DNA of 64,000 bases. Source: Clostridia bacterium. Lineage in GTDB: Bacteria > Bacillota > Clostridia > Oscillospirales > Acutalibacteraceae. A program made the translations under genes and the position numbers. This document shows positions 1-8,243 of the stretch, piece by piece. Location: assembly GCA_017549105.1 (NCBI GenBank), contig JAFYVN010000011.1:285752-349751 (forward strand), in the 5' to 3' direction. The notes beneath the pieces were generated by a model. That model did no database searches and was not told the origin of the DNA. It worked only from the letters and a program-made list of their open reading frames with translations. Numbering within the stretch: position 1 is the first letter of the stretch; every line of letters begins with the position of its first letter.

Positions 1-92
1 AGTACGCCTAAACACTTCGAAGCTTCAAAAAGCTCATTAATAAAGCTATTAGCATCATAGCTGTTTAATTTATCTTTAAGAAATTTCAGCAC
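1..92 (-). CDS. partial 5' end of an unrecognised protein running off the left edge
   Basis: Reading leftward, an AGGAG Shine-Dalgarno site lies nine bases before a GTG codon at 92. About 30 codons follow without a stop up to the edge of the window. The peptide is lysine- and asparagine-rich and starts with a short amphipathic stretch, but it is too short to assign to a family. A strong promoter lies directly upstream (124-152), which supports this being a real gene start. The function is unknown. Confidence 0.55.
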   Translation of the reverse strand, partial: MLKFLKDKLNSYDANSFINELFEASKCLGV

Positions 93-123
93 TATAATCA
101 ACTCCTAAAAGCTTATGTTTGGT

Positions 124-152
124 ATTATATAACATCCAATTCTGTTTGTCAA
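124..152 (-). promoter_or_regulatory. sigmaA-type promoter for the edge gene
   Basis: On the minus strand TTGACA (147-152) and TATAAT (124-129) are separated by exactly 17 bases, both perfect consensus hexamers. The spacer contains AATTGGATGTTA, a 12-mer that also occurs just downstream of the darT -10 box. Confidence 0.8.
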
Positions 153-155
153 CCC

Positions 156-190
156 GTTACCTGCATTTTTTCAAAAAAGATGCAGGTAAC
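156..190. repeat. long perfect-arm palindrome just upstream of the -35 box
   Basis: GTTACCTGCAT is followed by a T-run, a one-base turn, an A-run and ATGCAGGTAAC. This gives 11-bp perfect outer arms continued by about six A:T pairs with one bulged base. It ends four bases from the -35 hexamer of the leftward promoter. It could be an operator or a cruciform. It does not look like a terminator because no T-run follows on either strand. Confidence 0.6.
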
Positions 191-435
191 AAAATCTGAG
201 TTGCTATTTGTATCAAAATACAGTTGTTTCTATCATTCTAAAGCCAACATACAAAGCATTTGCATCTAGAGTCAGGTGCTTTTTCTTTATTTATGAATGG
301 ATTTAATCTGTTTAAAAATATAATAGCAATCTTAATATGTAGTTTGTCTACGAAAACAACCTATATATAAGCTAAAGAAATTTTTGTGAATTATGTTCGG
401 TAAAGTAATTTGTTAAATTAAAAATGCACAGAAAT

Positions 436-480
436 AAAAAGCCATATAAGCTGATTTTGAATCAACTTATATGGCTTTTT
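436..480 (-). terminator. rho-independent terminator of the darTG operon
   Basis: The 15-base arm AAAAAGCCATATAAG and its exact complement enclose a 15-base loop. The A/T ends let it work in both directions. It begins eight bases beyond the darG stop codon, so it most likely ends the leftward darT-darG transcript. Confidence 0.85.
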
Positions 481-488
481 AATTAACT

Positions 489-1598
489 TTAGAACATCCA
501 ATCGTCATGAGCTGTCAGAGTGTCGTGGGTACTATCAGGTTTCATCCAACCTAAAATTGAAAGACTTTCGATTGTAGAGATTATTTCGTTTTCTTTGGTG
601 TTTTTCCAATGTTTTTTCCAATTGAGAACATGATCAAATATTTGTTTTTCAGTAACAGATGAATGTTTTTCAATCAATTCATCATACGAAAATAATACTG
701 TTGCAATCATCTCTGCTTGGTCAGTACTTTTGATTCTGCTTAACAGGTCAAATGTCTTGTTTGCGTTATTTATGTCTTGTATTGAATAATCCTCGTAATT
801 AAGCTCAAAACTGGGCGCAACTACGGTTTCAACCATCTTACCAAGTTTTTTCTCGGTCATAAGATTTGCGTTTGAAAGAACTATAATTGATTGTTTTGCC
901 TCGCTTGAATAGGGTCCGTACTGACTTTCAACAAAAGTGAAACCTGTCGGAACTCCGGTTCTGGTCAATAAATAACAAACCTTCTGAAAGATTGTTCTAC
1001 CGACATTCAAGGAATATTTATCGTTGTTAAGCTTCTTAATTACATAAAGAATCAACAACCAATATTTATTAAGTTGTAAGTTCTTGTTTCCGGTTATTTC
1101 TCTTGGAGATCTGATTAAATTCTCTTCTAAGAATCTTTCGGTGATCTGTTCGGGTGGAGTGCCATAGGGGGCATATATTTCAACCTGGATGGGCAAATCG
1201 TTAAGTTTAGAATACATCAAGGGACCAACGACCGTCCAAGGCAGTCCGCCATTGCCACAACCCAGAGGAGGAAAGGCAATTGACTCAATACCTAAAACTT
1301 TATAATTGGCTCTAAACCAATCCAACCCGGAAATTATATAAGAAAGTTTAGAAGGAGACCGCCAATGGTCTTTTGTAGGAAAGTTTATAACCGAAGCTCC
1401 GCTTAAATCTTGATAATAATAAGGATTTCCTGGTTTTACTTCTCCTGCTTTACACAAAGCAGAATATTCTTTATACATAGAGGGATATCTATTCTTGAAT
1501 TCAAGTGCAACGCCTTTGCCCATTACGCCAACACAGTTAACAGTGTTTACAAGCGTTTTCGACTGACTCTCGAACATGTTGCCTATTTTAACTTTCAT
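489..1598 (-). CDS. darG: DarG-type macrodomain antitoxin
   Basis: DarG is the antitoxin of the DarTG system. Its macrodomain removes ADP-ribose from thymidine in DNA, and its C-terminal part neutralises DarT by binding. Residues 1-150 form the macrodomain: the N-terminal strand, MGKGVALEFKNRYP, and the ligand loop FPPLGCGNGGL are all recognisable. Residues about 175-369 form a second domain containing LNVGRTIFQKVCYLL and YGPYSSEAKQSI, like the C-terminal domain of known DarG proteins. It lies 14 bases after the darT stop in the usual toxin-first order and is followed by a terminator. The AT-rich codon use is unlike the core genes to the right. The length fits full-size DarG. Confidence 0.88.
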   Translation of the reverse strand: MKVKIGNMFESQSKTLVNTVNCVGVMGKGVALEFKNRYPSMYKEYSALCKAGEVKPGNPYYYQDLSGASVINFPTKDHWRSPSKLSYIISGLDWFRANYKVLGIESIAFPPLGCGNGGLPWTVVGPLMYSKLNDLPIQVEIYAPYGTPPEQITERFLEENLIRSPREITGNKNLQLNKYWLLILYVIKKLNNDKYSLNVGRTIFQKVCYLLTRTGVPTGFTFVESQYGPYSSEAKQSIIVLSNANLMTEKKLGKMVETVVAPSFELNYEDYSIQDINNANKTFDLLSRIKSTDQAEMIATVLFSYDELIEKHSSVTEKQIFDHVLNWKKHWKNTKENEIISTIESLSILGWMKPDSTHDTLTAHDDWMF

Positions 1599-1612
1599 TA
1601 CGCAAACCCTCC

Positions 1613-2236
1613 TTATCTAAAAAATGGTATAGCATTAACTAAAATTCTTTTATCAAATCCATAATTTAGCATTTTTTGTTTGGATTCCTTATTTAAAACA
1701 TATGCACCAATTATATAATCGTACGGAATCTGATCAGGTATTAAAATCTCAGCACATTTTATTGCCTTTCTACGATGCTGTTCATAGTAGTCACCTACAT
1801 TCCAATATTGAGCAAAAACTAAATCAAAATCAATATGATTCAAGCCATTTTCAGGAGTGTAAAATTTAACTAAATCAGTTGATGCGTTTTGGTCAGATAA
1901 TATGCATCCGTCAATATTTAATACAGAGGTATTAACCGCTAAAACACATAAATTTTCTGCACTGTCTCTGCGCCTATACATCATTGGGTTTCTACAAGAG
2001 AAATACAAGTTAGCATAACTATGTAGTTTCCCACCATTGGGGATTTTGACTCTTTCTCGCCTGTCTTGAACTCCCTCAAGAGCTACGGAAGTATGCTTGT
2101 ATGATTTAGCTTTGTAATAGCTTAATATGCCGTTTTCAATAACAGACGGGATGTTTTCAATAGGCATTATGTTATAGAAGTACTTGCTTCGCCCTTTAGA
2201 TTTAGTGTTTAACAACTCTTCTAATCTTGTTTTCAA
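1613..2236 (-). CDS. darT: DarT-type DNA ADP-ribosyltransferase toxin
   Basis: DarT transfers ADP-ribose from NAD+ to thymidine in single-stranded DNA. It acts as a toxin and, in several bacteria, as an anti-phage abortive system. Family features visible are FYNIMPIENIPSVIENGIL near the N-terminus, YANLYFSCRNPMMYRR in the NAD-binding part, and KCAEILIPDQIP containing the family's catalytic glutamate near residue 165. An AAAGGAAG ribosome site sits nine bases before a TTG codon at 2236, which I prefer. A GTG at 2245 is the alternative but lies almost on top of the ribosome site. It is the first gene of the darT-darG pair. Confidence 0.88.
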   Translation of the reverse strand: MKTRLEELLNTKSKGRSKYFYNIMPIENIPSVIENGILSYYKAKSYKHTSVALEGVQDRRERVKIPNGGKLHSYANLYFSCRNPMMYRRRDSAENLCVLAVNTSVLNIDGCILSDQNASTDLVKFYTPENGLNHIDFDLVFAQYWNVGDYYEQHRRKAIKCAEILIPDQIPYDYIIGAYVLNKESKQKMLNYGFDKRILVNAIPFFR

Positions 2237-2273
2237 AGCAATCACTTCCTTTCAAACATTAACATCCAATTGT

Positions 2274-2302
2274 ATTTTAACATATAACAAATTATTATTC
2301 AA
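2274..2302 (-). promoter_or_regulatory. probable darTG promoter
   Basis: On the minus strand TTGAAT (2297-2302) and TAAAAT (2274-2279) are separated by 17 bases. Immediately downstream is AATTGGATGTTA, shared with the promoter of the edge gene at 130-141, which could be a common operator. Confidence 0.6.
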
Positions 2303-2399
2303 GCTATCGCTAAAGAAATATTTTGGCCAAATTAATAATACAAAATGAGGGTGATAAATGCAATTAAAATTATTTCATTTGTTAATATGATAATCTTTA

Positions 2400-2663
2400 T
2401 TATCTCATATCAGATAATGGAGTATAATCTGTATTGTTCCTCAGATACGCCTGAATCCTACCACTCAACAATAATTTTACATAACTCAAGGGCTCGTTGT
2501 AGATTAAGTAATCAAGTTCGGATACCTCGTACATATTTCGAGCGTACTCATCTTCAACTGCATCGCAATCGATCGACACCATGGAACCATCCGTCAGCTT
2601 CACCTCAACACAGGCAGTGTCTATGTTGAACTCACAACTTTTAATAATCTTCTTCATAATCAT
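2400..2663 (-). CDS. DUF6061 family small protein
   Basis: An 87-residue acidic cytoplasmic protein of unknown role. The N-terminal half (ACVEVKLTDGSMVSIDCDA) and the tyrosine-rich segment SELDYLIYNEPLSYVKL match the DUF6061 family, which I know from Firmicutes accessory regions. An AAAGGAC site lies five bases before the ATG at 2663. It begins 14 bases after the stop of the truncated AbrB-like gene, so the two appear to form one transcript driven by the promoter at 2879-2907. No catalytic motif is visible. Confidence 0.7.
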   Translation of the reverse strand: MIMKKIIKSCEFNIDTACVEVKLTDGSMVSIDCDAVEDEYARNMYEVSELDYLIYNEPLSYVKLLLSGRIQAYLRNNTDYTPLSDMR

Positions 2664-2677
2664 TTTGTCCTTTCTTT

Positions 2678-2857
2678 TTATAGTTGTTTATCAACTCTGT
2701 CATGAAACATCTTCATCCCAAAACAGAACTTTTCCATCACTGTCAATGTTATATGTAACGGGTCGCCTTCACGGATACGCATGGTGCGGCGGATTTCTTT
2801 GGGAATAACGACTCTTCCCAGATCATCAATTCTTCTGACAATACCTGTGGCTTTCAT
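2678..2857 (-). pseudogene. frameshifted AbrB/SpoVT-type transition-state regulator, copy 1
   Basis: The first 33 residues are a textbook AbrB-fold DNA-binding half: GIVRRIDDLGRVVIPKEIRR followed by TMRIREGDP. After GDP the frame shifts. The open frame gives a 59-residue product with an unrelated tail, while the next frame still encodes the expected end (DSDGKVLFWDEDVS then stop). One or two lost bases would explain this. The ribosome site (AAGGAGAAAG) and promoter are intact. The DNA from the promoter through codon 33 is repeated almost exactly at 14640-14810. A truncated but expressed product cannot be excluded. Confidence 0.75.
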
Positions 2858-2878
2858 TTTATATCTTTCTCCTTGTTT

Positions 2879-2907
2879 TCAATATTTGCCCTGTTATTGT
2901 TTGTCAG
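2879..2907 (-). promoter_or_regulatory. promoter of AbrB-like copy 1 and DUF6061
   Basis: On the minus strand CTGACA (2902-2907) and TATTGA (2879-2884) lie 17 bases apart, about 22 bases before the start codon. The same promoter and leader occur base for base at copy 2 (14766-14794). Confidence 0.55.
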
Positions 2908-3076
2908 AATTTGCGGTTTATACTAAAATAAATTTTGATTTAAATAATGTTTGTTATAGTTTGATATTCAGATTTATTCAAAAAGTGAGATTATGAGAGA
3001 AAAACAGAAAAAACGCGAGTTTGTTATATCGCACGGCGATATTTTTTATTTTATTTTCAGCGTTTTGCACAAGAAA

Positions 3077-3102
3077 ACTCCCTCGGTGAATACCGAAGGA
3101 GT
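3077..3102 (-). terminator. terminator of the MFS/GH43 operon
   Basis: Arms ACTCCCTCGGT and ACCGAAGGAGT pair around a four-base loop with one C-A mismatch. On the minus strand the hairpin is followed by TTTTC. It lies 31 bases after the transporter stop codon. Confidence 0.75.
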
Positions 3103-3132
3103 CCGACAAATTGGAATATACGGAAATATTAA

Positions 3133-4587
3133 TTAATCCCATTCGCTTCCGGTTACTTCTTCAAGATTTACTGCCTTTGTTTCTTTAACCTTAAACAGAA
3201 TTATTGCAAGTGAAGCGGCAAGGCTCGGCAATGCAAGACCGAGAGATACTGCAGGTATTGATGAATTTCCGAAATAAGTAATAAGGGGTATTCCGACAAG
3301 ATATGTTACTACATACCCGATACCAAGCGCAAACATCTGCAATGATACGATTGAGGAACGAAGATTTGTGGGAGATGATTCGCTGACCATAAGACTGTTG
3401 ATATCCGTGCCTGCCCAGAAGCTTCCGATGCAAACGCCGCTGAAAAATCCAACAAGATACGGATTCCACGCTCTTTCCGCACCTGCAGAAAAAACAACGA
3501 GAGATATAAGGGTTGCTGCTGCCATTGAAACAAGAGATGCTTTTCTGCCGAATTTATCCGAAATAAAACCGTGGCTGAGCTGTATGAGTCCGCTGCCTAC
3601 AGGGAACATAAACAGAGCCGATGTAACTGCACCGACCGAAACCGCATCGAGAGCAGCTTCAAGCGTTGCAAAAAGTCCCTGCTCAAGATATGCCTGAGCG
3701 TAGCCGTATGATATAATTGCCTGATACTGCATGGTGATAAGCACTCCGACAGTACAGAATGCCACGGAGCCGTAAAGCCAGCGGAGCTGTTTATGCTTTG
3801 CAACAAATCTGAATGCCGCAACAATTCCGCCCTGCGCAGAAGATGAATTCTTTGAATTCTTTTCGGCTTCTCTTTCTTCGTCTGTCATTCGAAGATATTT
3901 AAGGCGTGATTCAATAAATGCATCCGTTTCACGAAGCAACATAAGAGCTATAAATGATACAACTATACCGAGAAGAGCCGGAACAAGATAAACATTTCTC
4001 CATTCGGAGGCATCTGCCATGAGTGTTCTTCTCAAAAAAGGAATAAGCATTAATCCGAGAGTAGAAATACATTTAACAAGCGAAAAGATTTTTGCTCTGT
4101 GTTTGGGAGGTGAAGATTCCGTAACGTAAACAACCTGCATATCGTGAGGAACGAAAAATGCAACTATCGTTGAGCCGATAACGTAAAGCGCAATGTTGTT
4201 TGAAAGGAACACAAAAAATAATCCGATGCCCATTCCCAATGTGTTTATAATAAGAAAAAGCTTTCTGCCGTATCTGTCGGAAAGAGGCTTGTAAAGGAGT
4301 GAAAGTCCCTGAAACGGGAATGCAACTATTCCGAGAATATCAAGAATTCCTATAGAGCTTTCACCGTATTTTGCGAGCAAATCCGTTGCGATTTCGGTTT
4401 TCATCAGTGTGCTTATCTGTGAAGCAATTTCATCGGTTACATAAACAACGCAAATTATCAGAATAAGATAAAGCAAGTAGCCGCTTCTTTTAGGCTTTGA
4501 CCTTTCTTTTTCAAGTTTTGCGATTTCTTTTTGAATCTTTGCTTGCTTTTTTTGCAAAGCTTCAGGTGTAACTGTTTTTGTTTTCAT
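3133..4587 (-). CDS. MFS transporter, sugar-porter-like
   Basis: An inner-membrane major facilitator transporter of 484 residues, likely importing a sugar, oligosaccharide or related solute. It has about 12 hydrophobic segments and the family signature twice (SDRYGRK in the N-half and SDKFGRKASL in the C-half), with two similar TESSP/SESSP motifs in equivalent loops. The first 40 residues are a charged coiled-coil-like helix (KKQAKIQKEIAKLEKERSK), unusual for this family. The start at 4587 is chosen because GGGAAGGAG sits just before it; an upstream extension lacks a site. It follows the GH43-like gene by 81 bases on the same strand, so it probably takes up the product of that enzyme. The substrate is not predictable. 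Confidence 0.8.
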   Translation of the reverse strand: MKTKTVTPEALQKKQAKIQKEIAKLEKERSKPKRSGYLLYLILIICVVYVTDEIASQISTLMKTEIATDLLAKYGESSIGILDILGIVAFPFQGLSLLYKPLSDRYGRKLFLIINTLGMGIGLFFVFLSNNIALYVIGSTIVAFFVPHDMQVVYVTESSPPKHRAKIFSLVKCISTLGLMLIPFLRRTLMADASEWRNVYLVPALLGIVVSFIALMLLRETDAFIESRLKYLRMTDEEREAEKNSKNSSSAQGGIVAAFRFVAKHKQLRWLYGSVAFCTVGVLITMQYQAIISYGYAQAYLEQGLFATLEAALDAVSVGAVTSALFMFPVGSGLIQLSHGFISDKFGRKASLVSMAAATLISLVVFSAGAERAWNPYLVGFFSGVCIGSFWAGTDINSLMVSESSPTNLRSSIVSLQMFALGIGYVVTYLVGIPLITYFGNSSIPAVSLGLALPSLAASLAIILFKVKETKAVNLEEVTGSEWD

Positions 4588-4668
4588 TTTTAATCTCCTT
4601 CCCATTAGAGTGGCGGGAGTAACCCGAACCGTGATTTTCACGGGCAGATTCGGATTATTCCATTCACC

Positions 4669-6108
4669 TTATCTTAATTCAAGAGACAGCAAGTCCGCAT
4701 AATCTTCTCCCGAATATTTTAAATAAATTGCTTTTTTGCCTGAAAATTGAAGCGGTGCGGAACATTCGGCAAAGTCTGTCGATTCATTGATGTTTAATGA
4801 GGTTATTATATCACCGTTCAAATCAAAATACAAATCAATTCTGCCTTTGCCTCCCCTGACGGTAAGCGTGATTTCTTTGCAATCGCATTCAAAGTATTTG
4901 AAGCCTGCAATGCACCCGTCACGCATATTATGAATATACTGGCAAGGTTCATTTTCTCTGTCGGTACCCGTCTGCATAATGCACGGATGTATTTGAGTTT
5001 TCTTTTTGTTTTTGAAGAATACGCTTTTCTCTGCTCCTTCTTTTGCAAAAAGGTTGCAGACGATTCCCGCTTCATATCTGCCGAGTCCCAACGGTTTACC
5101 GTTAAGACCGCAGGAGGTCATTTCTGCGGATTTGAACAATCCGTTTTCATATCCGAGTTTTTCGGCAACACCTTGTCTGCTGCACTCACGCCAATATGTA
5201 TGCCTGTGACCGAAAACATAATATTCACCGTTGATATACTCAACAGAACCGTGATTGTTACCCCAATAATTCATAGGATTTTTATTGCCGTTTATACCAA
5301 TGTCTCCGTTTGAATGAAGCGTACCCGCAAATTTAAAATCTCTGTCGGGATAATCGCTTACGGCATAGGCAAGCTCGTGCGAGAGAACCGAGGAATAAAT
5401 AAAATAATATTTGTCACCGAATTTTCTGATTGAGCTTGCTTCATAAAACTCATGACCCTCAAAGCCCGTTCCTTTGCTGTTATGGGTTCCGGGAATGAGC
5501 TGTTTTACTGTTTTTACCGTCAGCATATCGTTTTCAAGTTCAAGAACCTGATTGCCTTTTGCGCCTTTGACAGGGCTGATTAAATCAATACCAAGTCTCA
5601 GAAACCATACATCGGGGCTGAAACCCGAATAAAGATAAATTTTACCGTTATCGTTTATTACTCCGGGGTCAAACGGAAAAAAGTCACCTTTTTCAGTACC
5701 GTATAACTTACCGTTCGGATGTTTTACATAACCGTAAAATTCGTATTTCCCTGCGGGCTCATCACAAACCGCAACGCTGATTGACGGCAAAAAACTCAGC
5801 CCGTAAAAAAGATAATATCTTCCGTCATTACCTTTACAAACATCGGGCGCAAACATCCTCATTTTTCCGCTTTTGTTTTTCGGATCCTGATTTTTACGGT
5901 AAATAACGCCTTCGTATTTCCAATCCGACAAATCATCAACAGGCGCAGACCAGCACACATAGTCCTTCTCACAAAAATTCTTACCGCCGAATGAATCGTG
6001 AGAGCCGAAAATATAGAGTCTGTTTCCGAAAACGTGAGGTTCTCCGTCGGCAATATATTCAAATGATGGCAGGTAAGGATTTGATAATTGATTTTTTATT
6101 ATAACCAT
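4669..6108 (-). CDS. glycoside hydrolase family 43-like enzyme
   Basis: A 479-residue protein with no signal peptide, so probably cytoplasmic. It shows the five-bladed propeller pattern of GH43 (arabinofuranosidases and xylosidases): ADGEPHVFGNRLYIFGSHD with the catalytic base aspartate, FAPDVCKGNDGRYYLFYG with the second aspartate, and GHEFYEASSIRKFGDKYYF with the acid glutamate. Residues about 380-479 resemble a small beta-sandwich carbohydrate-binding domain. The start codon is poorly placed relative to GGAG, which is nearly adjacent to it, so the exact start is uncertain. It is the first gene of a two-gene unit with the MFS transporter. A dyad element (6130-6147) lies in its leader. Confidence 0.8.
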   Translation of the reverse strand: MVIIKNQLSNPYLPSFEYIADGEPHVFGNRLYIFGSHDSFGGKNFCEKDYVCWSAPVDDLSDWKYEGVIYRKNQDPKNKSGKMRMFAPDVCKGNDGRYYLFYGLSFLPSISVAVCDEPAGKYEFYGYVKHPNGKLYGTEKGDFFPFDPGVINDNGKIYLYSGFSPDVWFLRLGIDLISPVKGAKGNQVLELENDMLTVKTVKQLIPGTHNSKGTGFEGHEFYEASSIRKFGDKYYFIYSSVLSHELAYAVSDYPDRDFKFAGTLHSNGDIGINGNKNPMNYWGNNHGSVEYINGEYYVFGHRHTYWRECSRQGVAEKLGYENGLFKSAEMTSCGLNGKPLGLGRYEAGIVCNLFAKEGAEKSVFFKNKKKTQIHPCIMQTGTDRENEPCQYIHNMRDGCIAGFKYFECDCKEITLTVRGGKGRIDLYFDLNGDIITSLNINESTDFAECSAPLQFSGKKAIYLKYSGEDYADLLSLELR

Positions 6109-6129
6109 CTCCGAAATATTATCTTGTTC

Positions 6130-6147
6130 GATAAATTCTTATTTGTC
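6130..6147. promoter_or_regulatory. dyad element, site 1 (upstream of the GH43-like gene)
   Basis: GATAAAT-TCTT-ATTTGTC is a 7-4-7 inverted repeat with one mismatch. The same element with a different loop lies in the promoter of the oxidoreductase (8253-8270), with weaker matches at 7217-7234 and 8603-8619. It is best read as a candidate operator shared by this minus-strand cluster. Confidence 0.5.
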
Positions 6148-6157
6148 GCTCTAAAAA

Positions 6158-6664
6158 CTAAACGAATTCTCGTCCTTTTCTAATGTAACAACCTTCTTGA
6201 ATTGCAGAAAAGGTTGCGACAGAGCATACAACTATGGCAGTGTATTTCAATTCCACGAAGGATATTGTCAAAGGCAACAGGAACAGCAGTAGTCCCGTTA
6301 TTTTGTTCATAATCGTATGTAGGGATATAAACTGTTTTTTAGAAACATATCCCCATATGATATTGCTGATTTTGATAACCGCAATCGTACCGAACCATAT
6401 CCACAACCACCCCGGAATAGGGATTGCCGGCAACAGCTTAAACAAAGATACCACTACAAAAATGAGGTCGGCAATCGTGTCCAGTTGGCTTCCGAATTTG
6501 CTGGTACTGTTTGTTTTTCTGGCGATTGTTCCATCTATCATATCACTAAAACCGCAGAAGAGATATATGATATAAAATGCCCCGGAAAACGCAGGAAAGA
6601 ACAGTAGCAAAATACTGCCGAAAATACGACAACCCGTAAGTATATTTGCAATATACTTCGCCAT
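6158..6664 (-). CDS. CDP-alcohol phosphatidyltransferase family protein
   Basis: A 168-residue integral membrane enzyme that joins a CDP-activated lipid to an alcohol, as in phosphatidylglycerol-phosphate or phosphatidylserine synthesis. The family signature D-x2-DG-x2-AR-x8-G-x3-D-x3-D is complete and correctly spaced, running from SDMIDGTIAR to GSQLDTIAD at residues about 45-70. Five to six hydrophobic segments are visible. The start at 6664 is set by GGAGGTGAACAG; a longer frame overlapping the previous gene has no site. It lies 22 bases after the GNAT gene and is probably cotranscribed with it. The alcohol substrate cannot be told from the sequence. Confidence 0.85.
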   Translation of the reverse strand: MAKYIANILTGCRIFGSILLLFFPAFSGAFYIIYLFCGFSDMIDGTIARKTNSTSKFGSQLDTIADLIFVVVSLFKLLPAIPIPGWLWIWFGTIAVIKISNIIWGYVSKKQFISLHTIMNKITGLLLFLLPLTISFVELKYTAIVVCSVATFSAIQEGCYIRKGREFV

Positions 6665-6686
6665 CTGTTCACCTCCAAATTCTTGT

Positions 6687-7205
6687 TTATCGTTTAATCC
6701 ATTCATCTCTTGAAATTGCAAACACCTTTGTAATTTCATTTATCTCATCAGCAAACTCATCTATTTGTTTGCAACCATATGAGACAGCAGTTTTTGCAGA
6801 CGGCTCATTTGTATGCTTCATATAGGAATAAATAACATTAAACGGTGTGTTGTTAAATGTCCAATCCCTGACAGCAATCGCCGCTTCTTTTGCATATCCT
6901 TTTCGTTGCTTGTCAGCTCTGATATGGTATCCGATTTCAGGTTTTATTTCACCGTTGACGATTTGCATTGTCAAACCGCAGTCGCCTATTATTTCGTCTG
7001 TTTCTTTCAAACATACTGCCCACAAACCAAAACCGAATACCCGATATCTTTCGATGTTTCGCTCAATCCAACATCTTACTCTCTTTTCGTCAAATGTATA
7101 GGGATAATGCTGCATTATATTCGTATCTGCCAGCACTTTATAAAGTGCGTCAAAATCTTCATCCGTCATTTCTCTTAAGAGCAATCGTTCCGTTTCAATA
7201 ACCAT
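6687..7205 (-). CDS. GNAT family N-acetyltransferase, RimJ/RimL-like
   Basis: A 172-residue acetyl-CoA-dependent acetyltransferase. It starts with the RimJ/RimL hallmark IETERLLLREMTDEDFDAL and carries the acetyl-CoA loop RADKQRKGYAKEAAIAVRDW (the Q/RxxGxG/A motif) at residues about 96-115, then the NEPSAKTAVSYGC helix. The acceptor is unknown; members modify ribosomal proteins, antibiotics or small amines. GAGGATAAATA precedes the ATG. It is the first of a pair with the CDP-alcohol transferase. Confidence 0.82.
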   Translation of the reverse strand: MVIETERLLLREMTDEDFDALYKVLADTNIMQHYPYTFDEKRVRCWIERNIERYRVFGFGLWAVCLKETDEIIGDCGLTMQIVNGEIKPEIGYHIRADKQRKGYAKEAAIAVRDWTFNNTPFNVIYSYMKHTNEPSAKTAVSYGCKQIDEFADEINEITKVFAISRDEWIKR

Positions 7206-7216
7206 TATTTATCCTC

Positions 7217-7234
7217 GTTAAAATCTTATTTGTC
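7217..7234. promoter_or_regulatory. dyad element, site 2 (weak copy upstream of the GNAT gene)
   Basis: The half-site CTTATTTGTC and the flanking AAAAT match sites 1 and 4, but the opposite arm is degenerate. It lies between the oxidoreductase stop and the GNAT ribosome site. Confidence 0.3.
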
Positions 7235-7244
7235 CATCGGATAC

Positions 7245-8210
7245 TCATTGATTTTTTGTTTCTGCTATTTTGTCAAACAATTCAGAACAGGCTGTTGTAA
7301 CTTCCCACGGAACAACCGAGCTTTCGGTTTTTCCTGATTTGATGCATTCCATAGCTTCGCTGATTTCATAGGTGAAGCCGTTTACCGTTTCCTTATCTTC
7401 AAAATGTTCCTTAAGATTTCCTGAAATATCATATAAAAAACATTCGCTTGCATAATGAGGCTTCGGGATAACAATCTTTCCGTGTTTTCCGTATATTATC
7501 ATTTTATCATCGATTGAGGTCATAAAAGATGCCATCATATCCGCCAAGGTGTATTCAAATTCAATGCTGATATGATTATTGATATCCACACCGCTGTCAC
7601 CCCACACGGCAGAAACGTTCATATTTTTTATTTTTTGATCAATCAGATATGTAGTGATTTCATAGGCATAAACAGTAATATCTTTCGCGGCACCGCCACC
7701 GAGCAACGGGTTAAAATAACGGTTTTCTTTATCTTCGGGAGCAGCAAATCCGATTGAAAACTGTGAGATTTCGGGAACACCGATTTCGCCATTATCTATC
7801 CACGTTTTCGCCTTATTGACGGCGGGTAAAAAACGGCTCCACATAGCCTCCATAACAAAAACATTGTTTCTTGCAGCTGTTTCAAAAATCTTTTTCGCTT
7901 CATCAGAATTCTGAAACATAGCTTTTTCGCATAACACGGGAATGCCTCTTTCAACGCACATCATTGTAAGGCGGTAATGGTCATTCGGCGTAACGGCAAT
8001 ATATACGCAATCAGGTTTTTCAGCTTCAAGCATTTCAATATAACTGCCGTAATATTTATTTAAGCCGTGCTTTGCCGCAAAGTTTTTTGCCCTATCACAG
8101 CTTTTGCTTGAAATTGCACACACTTCGCAGTTATCAAGCAACGAAACCGCTTCGCAAAACTTGTTTGCAATTCCGCCCGCACCCATAATACCAAAACGAA
8201 AAACGTTCAT
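7245..8210 (-). CDS. Gfo/Idh/MocA family NAD(P)-dependent oxidoreductase
   Basis: A 321-residue cytoplasmic dehydrogenase, typically acting on sugars, inositols or glycosides. The N-terminal Rossmann fold begins FGIMGAGGIANKFCEAV. The family's EKP motif appears as CEKAM near residue 95, a common variant. The C-terminal domain carries GGGAAKDITVYA at about 170 with the conserved aspartate region. GGGAGAATTGAT precedes the ATG. It has its own promoter in the gap with the DUF3784 gene. The neighbouring hydrolases and transporter suggest a role in sugar catabolism, but the substrate is not known. Confidence 0.85.
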   Translation of the reverse strand: MNVFRFGIMGAGGIANKFCEAVSLLDNCEVCAISSKSCDRAKNFAAKHGLNKYYGSYIEMLEAEKPDCVYIAVTPNDHYRLTMMCVERGIPVLCEKAMFQNSDEAKKIFETAARNNVFVMEAMWSRFLPAVNKAKTWIDNGEIGVPEISQFSIGFAAPEDKENRYFNPLLGGGAAKDITVYAYEITTYLIDQKIKNMNVSAVWGDSGVDINNHISIEFEYTLADMMASFMTSIDDKMIIYGKHGKIVIPKPHYASECFLYDISGNLKEHFEDKETVNGFTYEISEAMECIKSGKTESSVVPWEVTTACSELFDKIAETKNQ

Positions 8211-8243
8211 ATCAATTCTCCCAAATAATAAGTTATATTTGTT

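Larger units (their letters stand above)
93..488. other. 396-base AT-rich gap at the left edge
   Basis: No convincing gene is seen. The gap holds, from left to right, the leader and promoter of the edge gene, a long palindrome at 156-190, about 240 bases of AT-rich sequence without a clear signal, and the terminator of the darTG operon at 436-480. Confidence 0.6.

Noticed and set aside
3026-3057. Hairpin ATATCG/CGATAT followed by a long T-rich run on the plus strand
   Set aside because: It looks like a terminator, but no plus-strand gene lies upstream to be terminated, so I do not list it as a functional one.
2993-3136. 47-codon plus-strand frame between the AbrB fragment and the MFS gene
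   Set aside because: No Shine-Dalgarno site, runs through the MFS terminator hairpin, and no recognisable protein features.
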